A stretch of DNA of 17,184 bases from an uncultured Prevotella sp. (lineage in GTDB: Bacteria > Bacteroidota > Bacteroidia > Bacteroidales > Bacteroidaceae). The stretch spans positions 1 to 17,184 of the forward strand of contig CALNBT010000131.1 in NCBI GenBank assembly GCA_937874345.1, written 5' to 3'. Below the pieces are notes generated by a model that was not told where the DNA came from, ran no database searches, and saw nothing but the letters and a program-made list of their open reading frames with translations. How positions within the stretch are numbered: the stretch's first letter is position 1; every line of letters begins with the position of its first letter. Shown here piece by piece: positions 1 through 7,150 of the stretch. The position numbers and the translations under genes are program-made.

Positions 1-50
1 CCTCTTTCTGAAGTTTAACACAACTGATAACATAACATCCATCAATCGAT

Positions 51-458
51 ATGAACTATATTTTTGAAACACAAATGGAGGTACGCGACTACGAATGCGA
101 TATTGAAGGTATTGTCAACAACGCCAACTACCTGCATTATATAGAGCATACCCGCCATCTGTTTCTGCACTCACTGGGCATCAGCTTTTCCAAGATGCAC
201 GAACAAGGAACTGATGCTGTCGTAGCACGCATGAACCTGCAGTACAAAACACCCTTGAAATGTGATGACATGTTTGTATCAAAGGTGGCTTTAAAGAAAG
301 AAGGCCTAAGATACATCTTCTATCAGGATCTTTACAAGGTTCCGGATCATAAAGTATGCTTTAAAAGCAAGGTCGAAGTGGTTTGTCTAATCAATGGTCG
401 ACTGGGGATGAGTGAAGAGTACGACCGCGCATTTGCAAAATACTTGAATCATGGTTGA
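51..458 (+). CDS. Acyl-CoA thioesterase, YbgC/FadM hotdog-fold family
   Basis: A 135-residue single hotdog-domain protein, the normal length for the family. Seen: near the N-terminus the pattern VRDYECDIEGIVNNANYLHY (residues 11-30) matches the family signature in which an Asp (here D17) is followed by G-[IV]-V-x-[NH]-x-N-Y. D17 is the expected catalytic residue. The family hydrolyses acyl-CoA thioesters in the cytoplasm; the actual acyl substrate cannot be read from sequence. The start at 51 keeps the FET-EVRDYE strand complete. Its last 8 bases overlap the start of dprA (ATG at 451, TGA at 456-458), so the two are very likely cotranscribed and translationally coupled. Bases 1-50 hold no recognisable promoter. 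A frame ending with a TAA at 16-18 could be the tail of an upstream gene, but it is too short to call. Confidence 0.9.
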   Translation: MNYIFETQMEVRDYECDIEGIVNNANYLHYIEHTRHLFLHSLGISFSKMHEQGTDAVVARMNLQYKTPLKCDDMFVSKVALKKEGLRYIFYQDLYKVPDHKVCFKSKVEVVCLINGRLGMSEEYDRAFAKYLNHG

Positions 459-1584
459 TCCACAAGAAATCATCAATACCATTGCACTGTCGCGCGTCAA
501 TCACCAAAACCTGACGGCTATGTTGCAGCTATATCGCAGGTTAGGATCGGCAACAGCTGTCATAGAACATCGAAAAGATCTTTCGGAAATATTGCCAGAC
601 ATATCCCCGAAGCTGGTGGCATCACTGCAAGATATAGAAGAACCCCTGAAAAAGGCAGAAGAGGAATTGGAGTGGGACATGGCTCATGGGGTGATGCCCC
701 TATGCATCAGCGACGAGAACTACCCACAACGATTGAAGGAATGCGATGACGCACCTTTAGTCTTATTCTACAAAGGGTCAGTAAACCTGAACCAAAGACG
801 AGTGGTTTGTGTGGTCGGTACCAGGCGGTCTACAGCCTATGGGGCAGATATTGTGAATCGTTGGATGAGCGAGTTGAGACAGCTATGCCCGCAATTGCTT
901 GTGGTCAGCGGTCTTGCCTACGGCATCGATATCCTCGCTCATCGCGAGGCCTTGCGAAACAACTATCCAACAGTGGGGGTATTGGCACACGGACTGGATT
1001 ACCTTTATCCTCCAAGACACCGTCAAACAGCGGATGAAATGATCAAGCGTGGAGGGCTATTGACCGAATTCCCCATCAATACCAATGCGGATAAAGTAAA
1101 CTTTGTACGTAGGAATAGGATCATAGCAGGCATCTCAGACGCATGTGTCGTTGTGGAAAGTGCCGACCATGGTGGTGGATTAATCACGGCCGGACTCGCC
1201 AGAACGTACAACAGAGAAGTGTTTGCTTTCCCCGGAAACATCAGCAATCCATATAGTGAAGGGTGCAATAACCTGATCAGGGACAACGTGGCTGGGCTTA
1301 TCAGCAATGCATTCGACTTTGTCAAAGCCATGAATTGGGAAGATGATGTCAAACTGAAAAAAGCCAAGAACACCGGAATCGAACGCGAATTGTTCCCGGA
1401 TTTGAGCGATGATGAACGGCAGATTGTGGCAACCTTGCAGAAAAACAACGATCTTCAAATCAACATGCTCAGCGTGCAAGCAGGGATACCCATTGCCAAA
1501 CTTACCGCGACCCTCTTTACCCTTGAAATGAAAGGTGTGCTGAAAACCCTACCTGGTGGGGTCTATCATTTGTTAATGGTATAA
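451..1584 (+). CDS. dprA: DNA-processing protein DprA (Smf)
   Basis: DprA binds incoming single-stranded DNA and loads RecA during natural transformation; it is also conserved in many non-competent bacteria. Seen in the 377 residues: an N-terminal helical/SAM-like region (about 1-75); the Rossmann-like DprA core with VVGTRRSTAYG (121-131), SGLAYGIDILAH (153-164), GVLAHGLDYLYPPRHR (176-191), GGLLTEFP (201-208), the RRNRIIAGIS stretch (220-229), the GGGLITA turn (241-247) and FPGN (260-263); and a C-terminal winged-helix-like domain (about 315-375). Length and motif order are normal. The start overlaps the thioesterase gene by 8 bases. No other competence gene is visible in the window, so a role in transformation is known for the family but not shown here. 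Confidence 0.96.
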   Translation: MVDPQEIINTIALSRVNHQNLTAMLQLYRRLGSATAVIEHRKDLSEILPDISPKLVASLQDIEEPLKKAEEELEWDMAHGVMPLCISDENYPQRLKECDDAPLVLFYKGSVNLNQRRVVCVVGTRRSTAYGADIVNRWMSELRQLCPQLLVVSGLAYGIDILAHREALRNNYPTVGVLAHGLDYLYPPRHRQTADEMIKRGGLLTEFPINTNADKVNFVRRNRIIAGISDACVVVESADHGGGLITAGLARTYNREVFAFPGNISNPYSEGCNNLIRDNVAGLISNAFDFVKAMNWEDDVKLKKAKNTGIERELFPDLSDDERQIVATLQKNNDLQINMLSVQAGIPIAKLTATLFTLEMKGVLKTLPGGVYHLLMV

Positions 1585-1589
1585 ATTTG

Positions 1590-1621
1590 TTTGTGCAAAA
1601 GCCAAAAACAATGTAATTTTA
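1590..1621 (+). promoter_or_regulatory. Candidate Bacteroidetes promoter for the dus gene
   Basis: TTTG at 1590-1593 lies 20 bases before TAATTTTA at 1614-1621, close to the Bacteroidetes housekeeping pattern TTTG-N19/20-TAnnTTTG (last base of the -7 differs). If real, transcription would begin only a few bases before the ATG at 1630, giving a nearly leaderless mRNA. This is a match by eye in A+T-rich DNA and is tentative. Confidence 0.3.
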
Positions 1622-1629
1622 CCATTCAT

Positions 1630-2622
1630 ATGAAGATAGGAAATATTGATTTAGGATATCAGCCTATATTCCTGGCACCGATGGAAGATGTCACAGATAT
1701 AGGATTTAGGCTATTATGTAAGCGATTTGGAGTATCGATGGTATATACCGAATTTGTCAGTGCCGAGGCATTGGTTCGGTCTATCAAATCAACCATCAGC
1801 AAGCTGGCCATCAGCGATGAAGAACGCCCTGTAGGCATTCAGATATATGGTCGAGACGTCGAGTCCATGGTCGAAGCGGCCAAAATGGTAGAACAGGCTC
1901 ATCCGGATGTCATTGATATCAATTTCGGATGCCCGGTTAAGAAAGTAGCTGTCAAGGGTGCCGGCGCCGGAATGTTGCGCAACATCCCCCTGTTGCTGGA
2001 TATTACACGAGAGGTCGTCAAGGCTGTTAAGACTCCGGTAACGGTGAAAACCAGACTGGGATGGGACAATAATAACCTCATCATCACAGAATTGGCCGAA
2101 CAACTGCAAGACTGTGGCATACAGGCGCTGACCATTCATGGGCGCACCAGAAGCCAAATGTACACCGGAAATGCTGACTGGACGCTCATTGGAGAGGTGA
2201 AAAACAATCCGCGCATACACATTCCGATTATCGGAAACGGCGATATTACAACGCCGGAAGAAGCGAAACTTGCCTTCGACCGATATGGTATAGATGGCGT
2301 GATGGTCGGAAGAGCCTCTTTTGGACGGCCTTGGATCTTCAAAGAAATAAGAGATTTGCTGGACGGCAAGCCTCATGATGATTCGCTGGATACAAATGCC
2401 AAGATTGACATCTTGCTAGAACAGCTACGCATCAACGTCGAGCGTATCGACGAATATCGTGGCATCTTGCATACGCGTAGGCATCTTGCGGCAAGCCCAA
2501 TCTTCAAAGGCATACCCGATTTCCGTCAAACTCGTATTGCGATGTTGCGCGCCACCACGGTAGAAGAGCTGAAATTGATTTTGGAAGAATGCAGGTATAG
2601 GTTGACCTCAACGATAGTATAA
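1630..2622 (+). CDS. dusB: tRNA dihydrouridine synthase, DusB-like
   Basis: FMN- and NADPH-dependent reduction of specific uridines to dihydrouridine in tRNA. Numbering from the ATG at 1630 gives 330 residues. An upstream in-frame TTG at 1591 would add 13 residues (CKSQKQCNFTIH after the start codon) with no family character, so I chose 1630, which gives the usual N-terminus MKIGNIDLGYQP-IFLAPMEDVTD. Seen: the TIM-barrel opening LAPMEDVTDIGFR (15-27); the active-site loop DINFGCPVKKV with the proton-donating cysteine C101 and the following KGAGAGML; VTVKTRLGWD; TIHGRTRSQMYTG; PIIGNGDI; and the phosphate-binding DGVMVGRASFGRPWIF near the C-terminal side of the barrel. The CPVKKV-x-KGAGAGML pattern fits DusB better than DusA or DusC. 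It follows dprA by 45 bases on the same strand. Confidence 0.93.
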   Translation: MKIGNIDLGYQPIFLAPMEDVTDIGFRLLCKRFGVSMVYTEFVSAEALVRSIKSTISKLAISDEERPVGIQIYGRDVESMVEAAKMVEQAHPDVIDINFGCPVKKVAVKGAGAGMLRNIPLLLDITREVVKAVKTPVTVKTRLGWDNNNLIITELAEQLQDCGIQALTIHGRTRSQMYTGNADWTLIGEVKNNPRIHIPIIGNGDITTPEEAKLAFDRYGIDGVMVGRASFGRPWIFKEIRDLLDGKPHDDSLDTNAKIDILLEQLRINVERIDEYRGILHTRRHLAASPIFKGIPDFRQTRIAMLRATTVEELKLILEECRYRLTSTIV

Positions 2623-2624
2623 CC

Positions 2625-2777
2625 ATGATTTTTAATCAAGTGAGAAATTTAACAAAGTTCTATTCCTTATTTTTGGTCTTGGTATTGCCACTCAATGCCC
2701 ATGCTATCAATGAAAAACCATTTACTATTCCCGAATTGAATACTTGGAAAAGTGGTGATAAAAAGTCACCAACTTGA
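2625..2777 (+). pseudogene. Orphan leader: signal peptide plus N-terminal stub of a secreted glycoside hydrolase
   Basis: A 50-codon frame (ATG 2625, TGA 2775-2777) beginning two bases after the dus stop. Seen: a hydrophobic signal sequence (FYSLFLVLVLPLNAHA, about residues 12-27, with a signal-peptidase-like AHA) followed by KPFTIPELNTWKSG (31-44). From memory, a [PF]-[FT]-x-IPEL-x-x-W-x-x-G opening is common just after the signal peptide of Bacteroidetes secreted hexosaminidase-like (GH20 or related) enzymes; I cannot run the search. After SGDKKSPT the frame stops and nothing resembling the catalytic domain follows before the esterase start at 2828. A bulged hairpin (2750-2758 pairing with 2766-2775) spans the end of the frame. 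Most likely this is the remnant of a deleted enzyme gene. A genuine short secreted peptide is a less likely alternative. Confidence 0.5.
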
Positions 2778-2827
2778 ATGTAGAAAGTCTGGCACATTAA
2801 CTTGAATTTAATCATTTAATAATCCAT

Positions 2828-4012
2828 ATGAAACGATTTTTCTTGGCAATTTTCTCAATTGCCTTTTGTACAACACTTTTTTCCCAGCAAGCATTGTGGG
2901 AAAGTCCCCAGGTGCCGTCACCGGTTATCCATCAGGATGGTTCTGTGACATTCAACTTTAAGGCCCCAGACGCCAAAAAGGTTATGGTGGTAGGCAACTT
3001 CAAAGAGATCGCAGAAGAAACGCTACCCATGACAAATAACAATGGGGTTTGGACGGTAACAACCAGGCCTTTGGGAACAGAACTCTATTCATATGCGTTC
3101 TTTGTTGATGGAATCAGGGTACTTGACCCAGCCAATGCTTACCGCTCACGCGACATAACCTCGTTTACCAACATCTTTATTGTCAGCAATCAGAAAGGTG
3201 ACAAAGGTGATTTGTATACTGTAAACGAAGTGCCTCACGGGAATGTTGCAAAAGTCTGGTATGACAGTCCGTCACTAAACATGAAGCGTAGGATGACGGT
3301 TTATACTCCGGCAGGATACGACAAAGGAAAGAATTATCCGGTGTTATATCTGCTTCATGGTTCAGGTGGTGATGAAAACGCATGGATGGAATTGGGGCGT
3401 TGTGCCCAGATTATGGACAATCTCATTGCAGCAGGTAAGGCAAAACCAATGATTGTTGTCGTTCCGAACGGTAATCCTAACTGCCAGGCAGCTCCAGGTG
3501 AATGGTCGGCCGGCATGTATGTTCCTTCTCCATCAGCCATCAAGACAAAGCCCATTGCCACAATGGAAGAGAGTTTCATGGATATCGTCAACTATGTTGA
3601 CAAACATTACAAAACCATCAAAAAACGTTCCGGACGTGCTGTTTGTGGACTTTCGATGGGAGGCGGCCACACTTTTGGCATCTCTCGTCTATATCCCACC
3701 ACATTTGACTATTACGGTCTATTCTCAGCTGGCCTAAAACTCGGTGGCGATTATGAAATGGATTCGTTCTATCAGAATGCTATCAGCAGTCCATCCTTAG
3801 GAAAAGATTTAGCAACTCTTTTCGCTTCAAAACCCAAGTATTACTGGATTGCAATAGGAAAGGATGATTTCTTGTATCGAAGCAATGCCGATTTACGCCG
3901 CTATTTAGATGAGAAAGGTTATCCATACGAGTACTTTGAAAATGATGGAGGCCATCTATGGCGCAACTGGAGGATTTATCTCAGTATGTATGCACAAAAG
4001 ATTTTCAAATAA
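2828..4012 (+). CDS. Secreted two-domain esterase (E-set/CBM48-like + esterase D/CE1-type)
   Basis: 394 residues. Seen: signal peptide (1-19, MKRFFLAIFS...TLFSQ); an N-terminal immunoglobulin-like E-set domain (about 35-120) with the CBM48-like pattern F-x-A-P-x-A-x-x-V-x-V-V-G-N-F; then an alpha/beta-hydrolase domain (about 140-392). Oxyanion and fold markers are YLLHGSGGDENAW (174-186). The nucleophile elbow is GLSMGG with Ser276. The likely triad partners are Asp346 or Asp347 in IGKDD and His376 in GGHLWRNW. This architecture matches Bacteroidetes feruloyl/acetyl xylan esterase-like proteins (Pfam putative esterase PF00756, CAZy CE1-like). The substrate is inferred to be an ester on plant or host glycan and is not proven. 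The C-terminus lacks a T9SS or lipobox signal, so periplasmic location is likely. No good promoter match lies directly upstream; a TATTTTTG at 2668-2675 inside the remnant could serve. Confidence 0.88.
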   Translation: MKRFFLAIFSIAFCTTLFSQQALWESPQVPSPVIHQDGSVTFNFKAPDAKKVMVVGNFKEIAEETLPMTNNNGVWTVTTRPLGTELYSYAFFVDGIRVLDPANAYRSRDITSFTNIFIVSNQKGDKGDLYTVNEVPHGNVAKVWYDSPSLNMKRRMTVYTPAGYDKGKNYPVLYLLHGSGGDENAWMELGRCAQIMDNLIAAGKAKPMIVVVPNGNPNCQAAPGEWSAGMYVPSPSAIKTKPIATMEESFMDIVNYVDKHYKTIKKRSGRAVCGLSMGGGHTFGISRLYPTTFDYYGLFSAGLKLGGDYEMDSFYQNAISSPSLGKDLATLFASKPKYYWIAIGKDDFLYRSNADLRRYLDEKGYPYEYFENDGGHLWRNWRIYLSMYAQKIFK

Positions 4013-4050
4013 ATATTTACGCTTTACAAATTCAGATTGATAGCGTTCAT

Positions 4051-4093
4051 CAAAAAAGCTCAGTTCACGGTAGATGTGAACTGAGCTTTTTTG
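4051..4093. terminator. Bidirectional intrinsic terminator
   Basis: Perfect 18-bp inverted repeat, CAAAAAAGCTCAGTTCAC (4051-4068) and its complement (4076-4093), with a 7-base loop. An A-run on the left and a T-run on the right make it function on both strands. It sits 38 bases after the esterase stop and 39 bases before the end of the convergent glutaminase-like gene, so it probably serves both. Confidence 0.9.
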
Positions 4094-4132
4094 ATTCGTT
4101 ACTTTGAAGAAACTGTATGAACGGTAACTACT

Positions 4133-6646
4133 TTACTTGCCTGCGTATTTGTCAACCAGTACACGCATCCAATGACCTCCAATCACAGAACGGGCCTTGA
4201 AACCGATCATCTTCGCTGTCTTCGTATCATACCAGTCGCTGATTGGTACACGAGACTCCGTCTCGTTGACATAATCATATAGGGGATCGACAAACTTCAG
4301 GAAGGTCTTCTTGTCAGAAGCCATACCACTTGTCCACATGATCCAGTCACTCTTCGTATAATCCTTGCGGATATCCAAAGGCAATCCATACTTATTCTGC
4401 TGCTTCAAGTAGTATTTCACCTCACGGTCCATTGCCTTATTCGGGAAGATATTGATGTTCCACAGCTTGTCCCAGATCATGTTGTACTTCTGACTCCAAG
4501 TGTTCTCTCTGTCGAATGCCAAGCGGTAATGGTCGCCTTCACGGGCATCTTTCTCCCATTTCGCAGCCATTCCCATGGCGGTATTCATATACTTATCTGA
4601 CAAAGCCTTGTCACCCTTCAGGCGAGCCATCTCTGCAAAACCGGCTACACCCATGATGGCTTTCGCCGATAGGTTGCAGTTATGAGCCCAGTGACCGGCA
4701 AAGTCGTCCGTACATAACTGGTTGGAGGGATCCTGACCGTTGGCTGCCAAGTAGTCTGCCCAAGTCTGAAGGATGCCCCAATACTTGTCTACATATTTCG
4801 TGTTGCCGTCGATCTTCGTCAGCATCGCTGCAAGTGTCAGCATGTTTCCTGCTTCTTCCAAGGGCATATCACCACCATAGACTTGTCCGTTGGCGATAGG
4901 ATAGGTTCCCATATCGTGGGCAGCAAATGGCTTCGTCCAGCGTCCGCTCAGGCTGTAGTCCAAGATACTGGTCATCATGGCTTTCTGAAGTTCTGGATTA
5001 TACGTCAGGAACAGAGGGGCCTCTGGATAAGTAAGGTCGACCGTATTGACGCAGCCGTTAGAGTTGTTCTCCTTAGAGAAGAACAACAGATTGCCCTCAT
5101 CGTCTTTGAAAAGCTTATGGGCAGCGATCACATGACGGTAAGAACCTGAAAGGATCTCTGCATATTTCTCGTTACCTGAAGCCAGACCGTCATCGTAAAT
5201 CTGTTTATCCAACGCACGACACTTCGTCATGATGGAAGCATAATCGCGGTTCATCCGGTCAAAGGCATCAAAGATACTTACCTTACCTTCATGTGCCCAG
5301 TAGGCCTTGTAGCGCTTGTACATGTATTCAATGTCCCAGATCTCGTCGTAACCAACCATGGTATAGCTAGATACTGGAGACGTTACACTGCCGAAGTTGT
5401 GGACATAAGCCAGAGTGGGCATCGTTGAGGGCTTGCGGCTTACAACCTCCTGAGTGCCAGTGGGAAGCGTTCCGTTGGAAAGGAATGACTCCTTGACCGC
5501 CAGGTCATTGTCCAAGCAGACACTGCCGTTGATGTTGGGAAGATAGAAATAACCCCAGTCGATACTGATACCGTCGCCTTTTTTGGCAAGGATGGGCTGG
5601 TCAACGGTACCGGTCTTCAGATACTGAACACCCTTCTGGATGACAGAAGAGGATATCGTGGGCTGGTTTACCTTATTCACAGCAATACGAGGAGAGGCTG
5701 AAAGGTAGAAATCGACCTTGTGAGACTTACCGTCGGTAGAGTGGACCTGGTAGGATACATAGTTGATGGGCATTGAAAGCAAATCATAATCGTCCATCAA
5801 CATCGGAGCGGTGAACACCAAGTCGAGATCAACAGGACCACAACTGAAAGTATAATAGGTGTTCGTGGCTAAAACATCCACGCTCTTCTGTTGAGCAAGT
5901 TTGATGTTGTCGTAACTCTGTGACAAGTTCTTGAAGATTCCGAAATCAACCAATGCCCCACCCGTTTTATTGTAACAATGGGCAGCAATGACATTCTTGC
6001 CAGGCTTCAGCAATCCCTTGAATTTTTGAGACAGCGGAACCGTTACACCTTCTACCAGCTCCATAATACCGGTTCCAACCTGCTTGCCATTGATATAGAT
6101 TTCCATGGCGTCATCGTGAGAGAACATTAGATAGAGATCTTGCTTCAAATTGTCCTCCGTCAAGTCGATGACACGGCGTACATAGATATCACTGTTTTCA
6201 TCTGTCCATGAAGTACGGATATTATCATTATTATCTGTACCAAATGCTCCGTGACCTTCTTTCCACGTAGAATCATCAAATGTTAGTTCTTGCCAACCAT
6301 CTTGTGGCTTTTGGCGCGAATATTTGCCAACCCAATCAGCCTCATTGGCCATAGGAACCACAGACTCAAACACTTTTCGTTCGGCCGAACCCATAAACCG
6401 ATAGATTGTACCATCCACTCTTAATAGTCCTTCCAATGGCTTTTCATCGTTTGTCCAATGACGGGTATCGCCATCATTCAACTGGTTATAAGGCGACCAT
6501 ATTGAAAAATAGGGGTCGTTCACGACCAACGGAACCGATGGCATTCGCAATTTAGTCTGCTTGTATGGCACGAATGTGTCCGGTGTTTGGGCAAACATAG
6601 ATGTAGCTACAGCTACACAAGCCAACATTAAAACTAGTTTTCTCAT
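4133..6646 (-). CDS. Secreted glutaminase-family protein (DUF4964/DUF4965/DUF1793-type)
   Basis: 837 residues. Seen: signal peptide (1-20, ending SMFAQ); a DUF4964-like N-terminal motif PSVPLVVNDPYFSIWSP (36-52) with the following DTRHW; a galactose-binding-like jelly-roll insertion at about 105-240 (DDSTWKEGHGAFGT, YVRRVIDL, SHDDAMEIYINGK, NVIAAHCYNKTGGALVDFG); a beta-rich middle; and an alpha-helical C-terminal half with DMGTYPIANG (about 577-586), DMPLEEAGNM, DDFAGHWAHNCNLSAKAI (about 646-663), KQNKYGLPLD and SRVPISDWYDTKTAKMIGFKARSV. These match the fungal glutaminase A-like family common in Bacteroidetes. Glutamine hydrolysis is the family label; for gut/oral Bacteroidetes members the true substrate is uncertain and a glycan-related role is possible. 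It is transcribed alone, convergent with the esterase, and ends at the shared terminator. Confidence 0.88.
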   Translation of the reverse strand: MRKLVLMLACVAVATSMFAQTPDTFVPYKQTKLRMPSVPLVVNDPYFSIWSPYNQLNDGDTRHWTNDEKPLEGLLRVDGTIYRFMGSAERKVFESVVPMANEADWVGKYSRQKPQDGWQELTFDDSTWKEGHGAFGTDNNDNIRTSWTDENSDIYVRRVIDLTEDNLKQDLYLMFSHDDAMEIYINGKQVGTGIMELVEGVTVPLSQKFKGLLKPGKNVIAAHCYNKTGGALVDFGIFKNLSQSYDNIKLAQQKSVDVLATNTYYTFSCGPVDLDLVFTAPMLMDDYDLLSMPINYVSYQVHSTDGKSHKVDFYLSASPRIAVNKVNQPTISSSVIQKGVQYLKTGTVDQPILAKKGDGISIDWGYFYLPNINGSVCLDNDLAVKESFLSNGTLPTGTQEVVSRKPSTMPTLAYVHNFGSVTSPVSSYTMVGYDEIWDIEYMYKRYKAYWAHEGKVSIFDAFDRMNRDYASIMTKCRALDKQIYDDGLASGNEKYAEILSGSYRHVIAAHKLFKDDEGNLLFFSKENNSNGCVNTVDLTYPEAPLFLTYNPELQKAMMTSILDYSLSGRWTKPFAAHDMGTYPIANGQVYGGDMPLEEAGNMLTLAAMLTKIDGNTKYVDKYWGILQTWADYLAANGQDPSNQLCTDDFAGHWAHNCNLSAKAIMGVAGFAEMARLKGDKALSDKYMNTAMGMAAKWEKDAREGDHYRLAFDRENTWSQKYNMIWDKLWNINIFPNKAMDREVKYYLKQQNKYGLPLDIRKDYTKSDWIMWTSGMASDKKTFLKFVDPLYDYVNETESRVPISDWYDTKTAKMIGFKARSVIGGHWMRVLVDKYAGK

Positions 6647-7150
6647 GTTGATTTATTTTTTGTTAGTAATATATTTTTTCAGTAATTCTGTTTCGTTTCA
6701 TAAAGTAGTTCTAAAGTTACACATGGCGTTTGCTATCTAGTATCTTTGTCAAAATGAATAGACCAGCGTCATCATCTGGACAAAATCCATGTAAAAACAA
6801 ATATCTCTAAAACATCCTGATGATAAATTTTCAACTCAAAACATTCAATATTTCCACCAAGAGAACGTGGCAAAATATAGAATTTTCACATCATCCCAAA
6901 GTAACTTATAACAAAGTCAATTCAATTCCCTACCCGCTCAATTAGTCAGAAGTTCGAGATTAATTGGCAATAGATATGCAAAATTAGACAAAAAAATCCG
7001 ATTATTAATATATTATGATAAGACTTCATTAGATAAAATCATTGACATAAAAGTCAAAAACGTTTATTAGCGACAACGATTTTGAGGAAATGCCACCAAA
7101 TTTTCATCCATTTACAAACAAGCAGCAATGACCACCTATAACGTTATTCC
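6647..7150. other. 504-bp A+T-rich intergenic region upstream of the glutaminase-like gene
   Basis: No coding frame with family character on either strand. It must hold the promoter of the - strand gene ending at 4133. On the - strand a perfect -7-like TAATTTTG lies at 6986-6979, without a matching TTTG at the right distance; if used it would give a leader of about 325 bases. A short perfect palindrome ATAACGTTAT lies at 7139-7148, just after the ATPase stop. No terminator-quality hairpin was found for the upstream ATPase gene. Confidence 0.4.

Noticed and set aside
1..50. Tail of an upstream gene ending at the TAA at 16-18
   Set aside because: Only five codons are visible (PLSEV), too few to support a call.
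1023..1448. Long - strand frame of 141 codons inside dprA
   Set aside because: Antisense to a well-conserved gene with all DprA motifs; the product has no recognisable domain.
1789..2376. 195-codon - strand frame inside the dus gene
   Set aside because: Shadow of the conserved dus coding strand; its translated product shows no domain.
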